A stretch of DNA of 64,000 nt from Ruminococcus sp. (GCF_016283395.1 NZ_JAEEMU010000036.1:62001-126000), one strand, 5' to 3'. Shown: positions 43,620 through 52,277, counted from the stretch's first letter. The notes: generated from the letters alone by a model not told the origin. A program made the numbers and translations.

Positions 43620-45968
43620 ATGAGCGAAACGACAAACTTGCAGAATGCAGAAATAAGGATCAAGGAGGTCGCTGAACGTATTTCACACCTGCGTGAAGAC
43701 CTCGGTATTTCCGTTGAGGAAATGGCAGAAATAACTGATTACTCCGTAGAAGAATATAAAAAGCTTGAGTCCGGCGAACAGGACTTCAGCTTTACTTTCA
43801 TATATAAATGCGCAAATAAATTCAATGTAGAGATCACAGATCTCATGGAGGGCAGCAGCCCTGAGCTGAGCGGCTACACCGTTACAAGAAAGGGTGAGGG
43901 AGTTCCGATCGTCCGCAGAAAGGGCTTTGCTTACAACCGCCTTGCATCAAAGTTCAAGAACAAGACTGTTGAACCTTTCCATGTTGTTATCCCTTATTCG
44001 GAAGAAGCACTTTCCGAGCCTCTCCACATGGCAAGCCATGCAGGTCAGGAAATGGATATAGTTCTCAAGGGCACACTTCGTATGACTGTTGGCTCACATA
44101 CCGAGATACTCCACGAGGGAGACTGCATATACTATGACAGCTCTATGCCACATGATGAAGTTGCTCTCGGCGGCGAGGACTGCGAGATCTATGCATTTGT
44201 AATGGCTCCTCACGGCACAACAGGCATGACTGAGTACCGCGAGCACGTTGCTGAGCATCACCTTACAAATGTGGACAAAGCAGGTCTGCTTCACCCTGTT
44301 GCCGAGAAGTTTGTTAAGTGCGAGACCAATGAGGACGGCACACTCAGCGCTGTTAATTTTGAAAATCAGGATAAGTTCAACTTTGCATATGATATCGTTG
44401 ATGCAATGGCTGAAAAATGTCCCGATAAGACAGCATTGATATATGTTGATGTTAACCACAACGAGCGCAGATTTACATTCAAGGATATCAAGAAATACTC
44501 ATGTCAGACAGCCAACTATTTCAAATCACTGGGCATCAAGAAGGGCGACCGCGTAATGCTGGTATTAAAGCGTCATTACCAGTTCTGGTTCTCAATAATC
44601 GCACTTCACCGCATCGGTGCTCTTGTTATCCCTGCATCGAATATGCTCAAGGAGCACGATTTTGAATACCGTTTCAATTCAGCAGAGGTATCTGCTATCG
44701 TCTGCTCGGCTGACGGCGATATCACAAGCGAAGTCGATAAAGCCTGTGCTGTTTCTCCAACACTCAAAACCAAGATCATCGTTAACGGTCAGCGTGAGGG
44801 CTGGCACGATTTCAACGCAGAGCTTTCTGCATACAGCACTCACTTTGAGCGTACTGCCGAGACTCCATGCGGAACTGATCCTATGCTCATCTTCTTCAGC
44901 TCGGGTACATCGGGCAATCCTAAGCTGGTTCTCCACAGCTATCAGTACCCCCTTGGTCACTATGTTACTGCCCGTTACTGGCAGAATGCCGATCCTAACG
45001 GTCTGCACTTCACTATCTCTGATACAGGCTGGGGCAAGGCACTCTGGGGCAAACTCTACGGTCAGTGGATGTGCGAGGCTGCTGTATTCGTATATGACTT
45101 CGATCGTTTCCACGCAGATGATATACTTCCTATGTTCAAGAAGTACAACGTAACTTCATTCTGCGCACCTCCTACAATGTACCGTTTCTTCATCAAGGAA
45201 GACCTTTCAAAATACGATCTTTCATCACTTAAATATGCTTGTATCGCAGGTGAAGCTCTCAACCCTGAGGTATTCCACCAGTTCTACAAGGCAACAGGTA
45301 TCAAGCTCATGGAAGGTTTCGGTCAGACTGAAACAACACTTACTATCGCAAACGTTGTCGGTATGGAGCCTAAGCCCGGAAGCATGGGTAAGCCTAATCC
45401 GCAGTACGATGTACAGGTGCTTCTCCCTGACGGCACTCCTGCAGGTGTTGGTGAAACAGGCGAGATCTGTGTAAAACTCAAGGACGCAAATGCTAAAGGT
45501 TACGGCGTTCCCGGTCTTGCACTGTGCTACTACGGTGACGAGGAAAACACAGCCGAGACATGGCGTGAGGGCTACTATCATACAGGCGATACTGCATGGG
45601 TAGACGAGGACGGATACTTCTGGTATGTCGGACGTGTTGATGATGTTATCAAGTCCTCGGGCTACCGTATCGGACCATTCGAGATCGAGAGCGTTCTCAT
45701 GGAGCTCCCGTATGTGCTTGAATGTGCTGTTACAGGTGTTCCCGATGAAGTCCGCGGACAGGTAGTAAAGGCAACTATCGTGCTGACCAAGGGCACTACA
45801 GGTTCTGAGGAGCTTGTCAAGGAGATAAAGGAGTACGTCAAGAGCCGTACCGCACCTTACAAGTACCCTCGTGTTATCGAATTCGTTGAAGAATTGCCTA
45901 AGACAGTGGGCAGCGGAAAGATCCGCCGTGCTGCTATCCGTGAAATGGATAAGGCTAAATATCAGTAA
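43620..45968 (+). CDS. XRE - cupin - acyl-CoA synthetase (AMP-forming) fusion protein
   Basis: A 782-residue three-part protein. The XRE helix-turn-helix (about 12-70; ISHLREDLGISVEEMAEITDYS) is followed by a cupin (about 110-190; HMASHAGQEMDIVLKG, HEGDCIYYDSSMPHDE). An adenylate-forming ligase (about 215-780) has FFSSGTSGNPK, GFGQTET, YHTGDTAWVDEDGYFWYVGRVDD and the catalytic Lys in SGKIRRA. The ligase is closest in style to acetyl-/medium-chain acyl-CoA synthetases (ACS/ACSM), which activate a carboxylic acid with ATP and CoA. AAGGAG is 8 nt before the ATG. Control by a T-box ties it to uncharged tRNA. Activation of branched-chain or aryl acids for amino acid synthesis is my inference. Confidence 0.9.
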   Translation: MSETTNLQNAEIRIKEVAERISHLREDLGISVEEMAEITDYSVEEYKKLESGEQDFSFTFIYKCANKFNVEITDLMEGSSPELSGYTVTRKGEGVPIVRRKGFAYNRLASKFKNKTVEPFHVVIPYSEEALSEPLHMASHAGQEMDIVLKGTLRMTVGSHTEILHEGDCIYYDSSMPHDEVALGGEDCEIYAFVMAPHGTTGMTEYREHVAEHHLTNVDKAGLLHPVAEKFVKCETNEDGTLSAVNFENQDKFNFAYDIVDAMAEKCPDKTALIYVDVNHNERRFTFKDIKKYSCQTANYFKSLGIKKGDRVMLVLKRHYQFWFSIIALHRIGALVIPASNMLKEHDFEYRFNSAEVSAIVCSADGDITSEVDKACAVSPTLKTKIIVNGQREGWHDFNAELSAYSTHFERTAETPCGTDPMLIFFSSGTSGNPKLVLHSYQYPLGHYVTARYWQNADPNGLHFTISDTGWGKALWGKLYGQWMCEAAVFVYDFDRFHADDILPMFKKYNVTSFCAPPTMYRFFIKEDLSKYDLSSLKYACIAGEALNPEVFHQFYKATGIKLMEGFGQTETTLTIANVVGMEPKPGSMGKPNPQYDVQVLLPDGTPAGVGETGEICVKLKDANAKGYGVPGLALCYYGDEENTAETWREGYYHTGDTAWVDEDGYFWYVGRVDDVIKSSGYRIGPFEIESVLMELPYVLECAVTGVPDEVRGQVVKATIVLTKGTTGSEELVKEIKEYVKSRTAPYKYPRVIEFVEELPKTVGSGKIRRAAIREMDKAKYQ

Positions 45969-45970
45969 GA

Positions 45971-46000
45971 AAAAAGCCCCTTTTCAAAAGGGGCTTTTTT
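45971..46000 (+). terminator. Intrinsic terminator of the ligase gene
   Basis: AAAAAGCCCCTTTT and AAAAGGGGCTTTTTT flank a single C; a strong hairpin with T6 right after the stop. Confidence 0.92.
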
Positions 46001-46070
46001 ATGCTTGTGAGGATAATGTTCGCTAAGGTGAATTGTCTTTTAACGCATTATATGTGATGAAATCAGGAAT

Positions 46071-46335
46071 GGGATTCCAAAGGGACTGTGTTCCTTTGGC
46101 AGAGTCCAGAGGCAGAGCCTTTGGTCGCTGTTCCAAGTTTTCAGAGAACAGCGAAATAATACGAAGGCGCATCGCAAGGGGGGGATAAAAAAACAGTCCG
46201 GTGGACTGTTTTTGAAGAGGGTGACTCCCTGCTGTGCAGGGAGATGTCCGTAGGACAGAGGGGGCCGGACCCGATTAGGGTCGCCTTGTAAGAGAAGGCG
46301 TCCCTTACAATCACCCCAAACTTTTATATAAGCAT
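46071..46335 (+). repeat. Dispersed multi-hairpin repeat, copy 2
   Basis: Same order of hairpins as the copy at 20283-20487, same strand, again ending near TATATAAGCA. It carries about 60 extra bases (about 46221-46282) between the AACAGTCC/GGACTGTT hairpin and the final GCCTT...AAGGC hairpin. The extra piece contains GGGAGATGTCCGTA, which also occurs near 3653-3666. No gene is present. Confidence 0.75.
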
Positions 46336-46354
46336 ATAACTTATGATTCGTTAT

Positions 46355-46969
46355 TTAATTTATGTCATATTTCAGTGCGTTTTCGCCTGTGTTATAATAT
46401 TTATGCCATGCAGATCGGTAGCACAGATATGCCTGATACAGTTTAACGTCTCCGTCAGGATCAATTTCGGGATTAGTTATCCAGAGGTTGCGTTTCCATT
46501 TATAGTTTGTGGCAACATCGTTGAGTCTGAACACCTTGCCTGAGAGCAGATAAAAAATGATCTGTGAACGGATTATCGGAGCAGTCGGATAGTTCGCATC
46601 AGCACGTTGAGTCAATATCGAATAAGGGTTGTTCTTTTCTTCCGTTCTGTCATAATAATGCCTGTACTTGGCATCAGCAATATCATCAAAGCGGATATTC
46701 CTGCGCCTTAGAAACATTCGTACTTTGATATGGTCGCTTTCGATGATTATTTTTGCACCGAATATTTTCTCGGCTATATACAACAATATTGATATTATCT
46801 CTACCGCGCCGCAAAGGATAAGTATTCCTAAGAATATCTTTGCAGGCAGCTCGTCAAATACCGTAAATCCGAAAAACACAAACAGTAATAATGTAACAGC
46901 GGCAACTCCCCATGGGATAATGATACCGTACAGGAAAGCTCTTGTTTCGTGTCTGATCTTAAATTTCAT
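46355..46969 (-). CDS. Two-helix membrane protein with cytoplasmic PH-like domain, function unknown
   Basis: A 204-residue protein with two membrane helices near the N-terminus (about 12-35 and 43-68), then a soluble domain starting KIIIESDHIKVRMFLRRRNIRFDDIADA, whose strand pattern resembles bacterial pleckstrin-homology domains. The start at 46969 is used because GAGGTGA overlaps the upstream in-frame GTG. It lies 51 nt after the DUF3021 gene and may be the last member of the LytTR operon. I do not recognise the family beyond this. Confidence 0.6.
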   Translation of the reverse strand: MKFKIRHETRAFLYGIIIPWGVAAVTLLLFVFFGFTVFDELPAKIFLGILILCGAVEIISILLYIAEKIFGAKIIIESDHIKVRMFLRRRNIRFDDIADAKYRHYYDRTEEKNNPYSILTQRADANYPTAPIIRSQIIFYLLSGKVFRLNDVATNYKWKRNLWITNPEIDPDGDVKLYQAYLCYRSAWHKYYNTGENALKYDIN

Positions 46970-47020
46970 TTCAGTCACCTCAGCATAAAATATATCGAGC
47001 TGATCGGCGCATGATATTTA

Positions 47021-47470
47021 TCATGCGTTTTCTTTTTTGTCCTGTTCTTCCTTAGAATAACGGTTTTTAAGCTGCTGATTCATCCATGCTGTATGCTTTC
47101 TTGCAACAAGATAATGAACACTGCAGGTAAAGAAGTATATAAATACAACTGCGATAAAAGTCAGGAATACAGAAAGCGGAGTTATCCTGCACCAACCGAA
47201 CATTTTCAGCAGCATCACTGTAATGAAGAATATCAGCAGGAAATGAATGCCCCACAGTACCACCGAGACCTTGACACTTTTAGGATCAAAGCAAAGTAGT
47301 ATGGCTGTTGGCAGAGCTGTGATAAAACCGCTGAAAAGTATCTGCCATAGTATGACGTTTTCCATTTGCTGTCCCGAGAATGTCAGATATACAGCCGCAG
47401 CTATTATTACAGCTGTAGTTATGTCCACAAAATAATGTAATAATGAGATAAAAAATTCCTTTATCATCAT
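47021..47470 (-). CDS. DUF3021 family membrane protein
   Basis: A 149-residue protein with four membrane helices (about 15-35, 40-60, 70-92, 98-122) and a charged C-terminus, the DUF3021 layout. These proteins are nearly always encoded next to a small LytTR regulator and are thought to hold it at the membrane. The ATG overlaps the regulator's TGA by 4 nt; a second ATG one codon on (47467) is better spaced from GAGGAGG and may be the real start. Confidence 0.85.
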   Translation of the reverse strand: MMIKEFFISLLHYFVDITTAVIIAAAVYLTFSGQQMENVILWQILFSGFITALPTAILLCFDPKSVKVSVVLWGIHFLLIFFITVMLLKMFGWCRITPLSVFLTFIAVVFIYFFTCSVHYLVARKHTAWMNQQLKNRYSKEEQDKKENA

Positions 47471-47916
47471 TCAACCTCCTCAATTCCGAGCTTTGCCTTC
47501 AGACTATGTACATATTGCCTTGAGATAAGGATCTTCTCACCGTTTTTCAGATGTGCTTCAAGCTTTCCGCTGAAAAGGGGAGAAAGAAACTCTATCTTTT
47601 CCATATTTACTATCATGGACTTTGAACAGCGTACGAAATCCAGCGGCTTGAAAAGCTCCTCAAGCTCATAAAGCTTATATTTTACCTCGTAGACATCTGA
47701 ACGGCAATATGCAAAAACTCGGTTCTCATTGGATTCAAAATAGTAAACGTCCTGATAGTTCAGACGTGCTATCTTGTCATTCAGATATCCTGTGAGTTCT
47801 GTATTGACAGTCTTGAAAGAAAGCAGCATGGAAATAAGACGCTGATCGGGTGACGCGCACCTTACTATAACAACGTCCTCTTCGTCCGGCTGAGGGGATT
47901 CGATTATAATTTTCAT
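47467..47916 (-). CDS. LytTR DNA-binding domain protein
   Basis: A 149-residue regulator. The C-terminal about 100 residues form a LytTR domain (IARLNYQDVYYFESNENRVFAY, YKLYELEELF, FVRCSKSMIVNMEKIEFLSP, LISRQYVHSLKAKLG), which binds paired direct repeats in DNA. The N-terminus is short, with no phosphorylation receiver, so control probably comes from the DUF3021 membrane partner encoded immediately downstream. GGAGG precedes the ATG. Confidence 0.92.
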   Translation of the reverse strand: MKIIIESPQPDEEDVVIVRCASPDQRLISMLLSFKTVNTELTGYLNDKIARLNYQDVYYFESNENRVFAYCRSDVYEVKYKLYELEELFKPLDFVRCSKSMIVNMEKIEFLSPLFSGKLEAHLKNGEKILISRQYVHSLKAKLGIEEVE

Positions 47917-47973
47917 GATCGGCCTCCGCTTTATTAGTATTTATAGTGCTGGGACAGTATTGTAAAATATCCG

Positions 47974-48747
47974 TCAGATCTCAAGTGAGCATCCGTGCGG
48001 GAGTTTATAGACTTTCGCACGTTTTTTCATGTGCTCCTCAAAATCTGATGTATCAATTTCAGAACTGAACGGTGGGAAAGTGTCATCGAAATGTGTGAGC
48101 AGAACGGCTTTCGGAGCAAGCTTGCCGCAGATATCCGATGCAAGCTCACATATATTCTTTGCGCCCTGATACGGGAAAAATGCGAGATCGACACCTTTCG
48201 GGTAATCTATATCATCTGCAAGAGCAAGGCTGCCGAGTATAAGGATACGCTTGCCGTATACTTCAACAACATAGCACAGTGTCTCCTTTTTTTCAAGGCA
48301 TGAGGTTATCTTTTTAAGCTTTCCCGTAATGCCTTTCAGGTTACGTATGACACGGCTGCTGCATACAGCTTTCAGAACATCCCACGCATTTAACCTGATA
48401 TGTTTGCCTTTGTAGGCAGTAATATGAAAATCACCCACTCTAAAGGAAGAGCCTGCTGTTATAAGTTTAAGATTTTCTTTTTTTACGCCCTTTTTGCAAA
48501 GGGTATGGTACGGTGCTTTCGTGCAGTAAACAACGGTATCTTTTTTTACGATATCACTGATACTGCTGATATGGTCAAAATGTCCATGAGAAATAAGGAT
48601 ATGGCTGCAATCATCATAGGCATTTGCAGCTACCTTTATCCTGCTGTCGGGAAACGGAAAAAAAGGATCTATCAGGAGCTGTGAGCTGCCCGCAGTAATT
48701 CTTACGGAAGCTGTACCGTACCATGTGATATTGATTTTTTCATTCAT
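47974..48747 (-). CDS. MBL-fold metallo-hydrolase (UlaG-like)
   Basis: A 257-residue cytoplasmic hydrolase. WYGTASVRI and LLIDPFFPF open the fold; the metal motif HGHFDH and later His/Asp residues are present (LLTHFDD). This resembles the UlaG/L-ascorbate-6-P lactonase-type branch; the substrate is unknown. The start at 47974-48747 uses the ATG behind AAAGGAG, 20 codons inside the longest frame. Its promoter (48839-48868) sits directly downstream of two LytTR-like half-sites, so it is likely under LytTR control. Confidence 0.85.
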   Translation of the reverse strand: MNEKINITWYGTASVRITAGSSQLLIDPFFPFPDSRIKVAANAYDDCSHILISHGHFDHISSISDIVKKDTVVYCTKAPYHTLCKKGVKKENLKLITAGSSFRVGDFHITAYKGKHIRLNAWDVLKAVCSSRVIRNLKGITGKLKKITSCLEKKETLCYVVEVYGKRILILGSLALADDIDYPKGVDLAFFPYQGAKNICELASDICGKLAPKAVLLTHFDDTFPPFSSEIDTSDFEEHMKKRAKVYKLPHGCSLEI

Positions 48748-48838
48748 AAGCAAGCTCCTTTGCTGTATCGTTGATATGATTTTATCATAAAAGATGACAA
48801 AATTCAATCATTCACACAGCTTATTTCAAACCATATAT

Positions 48839-48899
48839 ATGATAACACATATCAAAAGCAGCTGTCAATGCAACTTACCCCCGAAAAAACGCAACTTAC
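48839..48899 (-). promoter_or_regulatory. LytTR-like direct repeat and promoter of the MBL gene
   Basis: Read on the minus strand: GTAAGTTGC (plus 48899-48891), a 12-bp gap, GTAAGTTGC (48878-48870), one base, TTGACA (48868-48863), an 18-bp spacer, TATCAT (48844-48839). Nine-base half-sites repeating every 21 bp and abutting the minus-35 are the usual LytTR arrangement. The leader to the MBL ATG is about 85 nt. Confidence 0.7.
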
Positions 48900-48922
48900 A
48901 TATGGAGAATAACGGATAAAAG

Positions 48923-50647
48923 TCATGATTCCGCAAGCCTTTTTTTGAAGCTCTCGCCGTACATTCTTGATACATGGAGCTCCTCTTTGGTAGAAAGAAC
49001 AGCAAGAAGTGTGCGGTTGAAGCCGTTTTTGTACCCGACTGTACGTTTCATATTTATAAGTGTGGAACGGGAAATGCGGAAGAAATCCTTTTCCGAAAGC
49101 ATCTCCTCCAGCTCGAACAAACGCTGCTTTATTTCGTATTTGCCGCTTTTCAGAGCTGCAAACACCTTCTTTTCGCCTGTTTCAAAGTACAGTATATTTT
49201 CCAGCGGCACTTTAGTTATCGAGCCTTTATTCACTACCATTACCGCAGCAGCCAGCTTTTTTGCCTCTAAATCATTGCGGATAATATCCGTTTTTGTGTC
49301 GGTCTGTGTATTCTGAGCGTAGTCCGTACACTGCTGACGTACACGGAGCATTTCAGCTCCTATGGCTATCCTGTTTGCAAACTGCTTTGCATGAAGCGTA
49401 TAAACGTTAGGCTCGGCGTAGCCTATGGTCATGAAGCCGTATACACGTTTATCAAAAGTCAGCGGCATGACGTGGACATTCTGTATAGCTCCGAATGAGA
49501 ACATATCGGGATATATGTTCTCAGCGCGGAACTCTGCGGTCTCACCGTTTATAAGATAGTCCTTCAGATAGATACATTTTGCATTTTCATCGCCGTTTTC
49601 CATAAGATTAACGCTGACGCTTATCTGATTGCGGATAAGGTACTTGTGGTTTTTGATAAAGTGTGAAAGCTCTTCCTGCGAGCGGACTTTGTAAAGCTTT
49701 TCCTCGAAGCAGCTGTTTCTGAACTCCATATCAGCTATCTCCTGTTTATGCAGTTCATCAAACTTTGCGCGGACATTCAGCTTGCTTTTTCTGCCGCAGC
49801 CGCAGCTCTCACCCGTAATGATGCAGTGCTTCTTGGGTTTGAGTTGTTCCGTTTCCTCACCTGTTATAAGGGAATGGAGCAGTGCCACAGCTCTCTGACC
49901 GCAGAAATGAGTATCGGCTGTAAGAGTAGTTATAGATACGGCAGAGTTTGAAGCATACGGAGAATCGTCAAATCCCGTAACGAGTATATCCTCGGGAACG
50001 CGGAGTCCAACGAAGAAGAGCTGTTTTATGAGGGCGTAAGCTATCTCATCGTTGAGACAGACGATAGCATCAGGCTTTTCTACAGTGCCGTATGCGATAT
50101 CCTTTGCAAGAGCTTCCGCACCTGATATCCAGTATCCGCCGTAAAGGAGATTTTCCTCGCCGCAGGGCAGTCCGTACCTGTTCATAACTTCAACAAATCC
50201 GTCGATACGTTCATCGGCGATACTCTTTTCGCCGCCGAGACAGTATACAGACTTGCAATCGTGTTCTGTAATGAGATGCTCAACTACTTTTTCAAAGTTT
50301 TTTTTATTCTCCATACCGATGACATTTGGCAGCAGATTTGACTGACCTATAACAACTACAGGACACCGGCAGTTTTCACGCAGTGATCTTTCAATAGGCG
50401 GTATAAGGTTCTTATGAGTTGAAAAAGTGTGCTCCACAAAAATAACGCCGTCGTATCTGTCATAGTCGATAAGGCTGTATATCCATTCCTCATTGTGGGT
50501 ATACAGTTCACTGGTTTGAGGCATAGAGAACGTAAATGTGCGGTATCCGCAGGCGTTAGCCTGATTTTGGATACCGATGATAAAACCGTCATTGTGATCG
50601 TTTTTGAAGTCTGAAAATATTACAGCTATTGATTTGTCTGCTGGCAT
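48923..50647 (-). CDS. Sugar-binding-protein-like sensor fused to LytTR DNA-binding domain
   Basis: A 574-residue regulator. The start at 50647 follows GGAGGGC and begins MPADKSIAVIFSD, with no helix-turn-helix. Residues about 1-285 are a LacI/periplasmic-binding-protein-1 ligand domain (DYDRYDGVIFVEH, VYCLGGEKS, DAIVCLNDEIAYA, VTGFDDSPYASNS). Residues about 300-470 contain a coiled segment and a GAF-like domain (VHVMPLTFDKRVYGFMTIGY). Residues about 475-574 are a LytTR domain (ILYFETGEKKVFAALKSG, FFRISRSTLINMKRT, LHVSRMYGESFKKRL). LacI-type sensors normally sit behind an HTH, so the LytTR swap is unusual. It is divergent from the secreted protein gene at 50958. Confidence 0.88.
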   Translation of the reverse strand: MPADKSIAVIFSDFKNDHNDGFIIGIQNQANACGYRTFTFSMPQTSELYTHNEEWIYSLIDYDRYDGVIFVEHTFSTHKNLIPPIERSLRENCRCPVVVIGQSNLLPNVIGMENKKNFEKVVEHLITEHDCKSVYCLGGEKSIADERIDGFVEVMNRYGLPCGEENLLYGGYWISGAEALAKDIAYGTVEKPDAIVCLNDEIAYALIKQLFFVGLRVPEDILVTGFDDSPYASNSAVSITTLTADTHFCGQRAVALLHSLITGEETEQLKPKKHCIITGESCGCGRKSKLNVRAKFDELHKQEIADMEFRNSCFEEKLYKVRSQEELSHFIKNHKYLIRNQISVSVNLMENGDENAKCIYLKDYLINGETAEFRAENIYPDMFSFGAIQNVHVMPLTFDKRVYGFMTIGYAEPNVYTLHAKQFANRIAIGAEMLRVRQQCTDYAQNTQTDTKTDIIRNDLEAKKLAAAVMVVNKGSITKVPLENILYFETGEKKVFAALKSGKYEIKQRLFELEEMLSEKDFFRISRSTLINMKRTVGYKNGFNRTLLAVLSTKEELHVSRMYGESFKKRLAES

Positions 50648-50685
50648 AAAAACGCCCTCCTTTGTGTTTTTGTAGTAGAAAGATA

Positions 50686-50751
50686 AGTATATAATGTATA
50701 AGAAGCAGTATTTAATGACGAAGTGTACATTTTGAGTGACGAACTGCATAT
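50686..50751 (-). promoter_or_regulatory. Direct-repeat pair facing the sensor-LytTR gene
   Basis: On the plus strand TGACGAAGTGTACAT (50716-50730) and TGACGAACTGCATAT (50737-50751), 21 bp apart. Read toward the gene they contain GCAGTTCGT and ACACTTCGT, close to LytTR half-site consensus. A TATACT minus-10 (plus 50691-50686) lies 24 bp downstream. Autoregulation is likely. Confidence 0.6.
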
Positions 50752-50792
50752 ATTGTCAGCTTGTCAAATGGTTGGCAGCTTAGTTTTGATTT

Positions 50793-50827
50793 TGTACATT
50801 TCGTCGCCGAATTATGCTTTTTGTCGC
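50793..50827 (+). promoter_or_regulatory. Direct-repeat pair facing the secreted-protein gene
   Basis: TGTACATTTCGTCG (50793-50806) and ATGCTTTTTGTCGC (50814-50827), 21 bp apart and pointing the opposite way to the pair at 50716. A TATGAT minus-10 candidate lies at 50873-50878 with no good minus-35, as expected for an activator-dependent promoter. The rest of the 310-nt gap 50648-50957 has no gene. Confidence 0.5.
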
Positions 50828-50957
50828 GGAAATCAACGTCTTATCCCGAAAATATTGAGTTATTCCGTGGGGTATGATAAACTATGATCACAGACAGGGA
50901 ACACAAAGTTTCCTGGAACGTGAAAAAATATATCAATACAAATGGAGGAAAAACACT

Positions 50958-52244
50958 ATGAAAAAACTGGCAAAAGCTATCGCAGCTATATCTGCTGCAA
51001 CAATTCTCGCTATCCCTGCAAATATGACAGCATCTGCTTATCTTGTGGACACAGGAAAGTCTTTCAGCAATCCGCTGATAAACTATGACTTCTCAGCAGG
51101 AAGAGGTCAGCAATGGCAATATGAGTCGATTCAGAAAGACATTCCTGTGCTGACAAAGACCATTCTGGAAGCTAAAGGCAAGTACACTTACTATGCAACT
51201 ACTGACACAAGATGTAATGAATACGGCAACTGCGATATGTTTGCACTTCTCCCACTTGAAGTTGCGACAACTTCAAAGATCAATAATGCCCGTCCCTATG
51301 TGGATAATCTTTCTGTAAAGACCAAAGCAGGAAATTACTACGCATTGGTAATGGAGTATTCAGATGTTTCAAAGACCGATAGCCACCGCAGGCGTCCAAG
51401 CATTAAAGTTAACGAAAAGGCTTGTGATTACGGACTTAGAATGCTTGAAGGTACTTATTTACAGAATATCCTGAATAACTTCTATATAGATCATCCAGAG
51501 AATATAACCTATAGCAATATAAAGTACAATGGCGGCTATACAGGCAATATTTACCTTAATGATTATTATGTTGCAGGCATGAGACTTTCAAGCTCAGACA
51601 TCTATACAACATTTGATGAGCCTGTTCTTGAAGAGAATCCCAACGGAAAAGGATTCCGTACAAGGATAACATTCCATATAAGCAATCCCGTTCCTACTCC
51701 GACTATCTATCTGGGAAGATCGGGTTCTACATCGGGGTCAGGTACTTTTGAGTTCCTTAAGGACTTAAAGCTCACCTGTAACGGAGATCAGTCCACAGGT
51801 GTAAAGGAGTACATCAAGGTTGGCGGAATTTCAAAGAAAACTATATCTGTTCCATACAAAGATTATCTTGGATACTGTAATATATATCAGGGGCTTATCA
51901 GCTGTCCAGGCTTTGAAACACAGCTTAAGGGAGTTGTCCGTGAAAGATTCCTTGATAACAGGTTCAACGCCTATAAGCGTGTAGGTAATACAATTTATAT
52001 CTACACAGGCAAGAATGCAGGCATCGGCGATCCTGACTGGTTAAGAGGCTCAGGCAGCAAAAAGTTTGAAGCATTCTTCCGCTGCGGCGGCAGAGATATC
52101 ATAGGACATTGCAGCTCATTGAGAACATTACTCTCAAATGCAACTACAGTCTGCTTCTATTCAGACGCTACACCTACATCTGCAGGCAGTCAGTATTATT
52201 CCATGAGTGCATCTACTCTCCTTAACAGGCTTGACCGCGGCTGA
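50958..52244 (+). CDS. Secreted protein of unknown function
   Basis: A 428-residue protein with a signal peptide (about 1-27, ending TASA). The start at 50958 is preferred because GGAGG lies 10 nt upstream and the signal begins there. The mature part is Tyr/Asn/Gly-rich and beta-strand-like, with six cysteines scattered through it. A central segment (NPVPTPTIYLGRSGSTSGSG) looks like a linker between an N-terminal half (about 30-270) and a C-terminal half (about 300-428). No dockerin, cell-wall anchor or catalytic motif is recognised. Its divergent partner, a sugar-sensor LytTR regulator, and the LytTR-like sites between them suggest induced secretion in response to a small ligand. Confidence 0.75.
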   Translation: MKKLAKAIAAISAATILAIPANMTASAYLVDTGKSFSNPLINYDFSAGRGQQWQYESIQKDIPVLTKTILEAKGKYTYYATTDTRCNEYGNCDMFALLPLEVATTSKINNARPYVDNLSVKTKAGNYYALVMEYSDVSKTDSHRRRPSIKVNEKACDYGLRMLEGTYLQNILNNFYIDHPENITYSNIKYNGGYTGNIYLNDYYVAGMRLSSSDIYTTFDEPVLEENPNGKGFRTRITFHISNPVPTPTIYLGRSGSTSGSGTFEFLKDLKLTCNGDQSTGVKEYIKVGGISKKTISVPYKDYLGYCNIYQGLISCPGFETQLKGVVRERFLDNRFNAYKRVGNTIYIYTGKNAGIGDPDWLRGSGSKKFEAFFRCGGRDIIGHCSSLRTLLSNATTVCFYSDATPTSAGSQYYSMSASTLLNRLDRG

Positions 52245-52277
52245 TAAAGCAGTATAATATAGTCAGATAAATACCTT

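Noticed and set aside
52150..52230. A 12-codon minus-strand frame with AAGGAG and ATG downstream of the antisense promoter
   Set aside because: Too short and inside a real gene; the ribosome-like site is probably chance. Worth keeping in mind only if the antisense RNA is confirmed.
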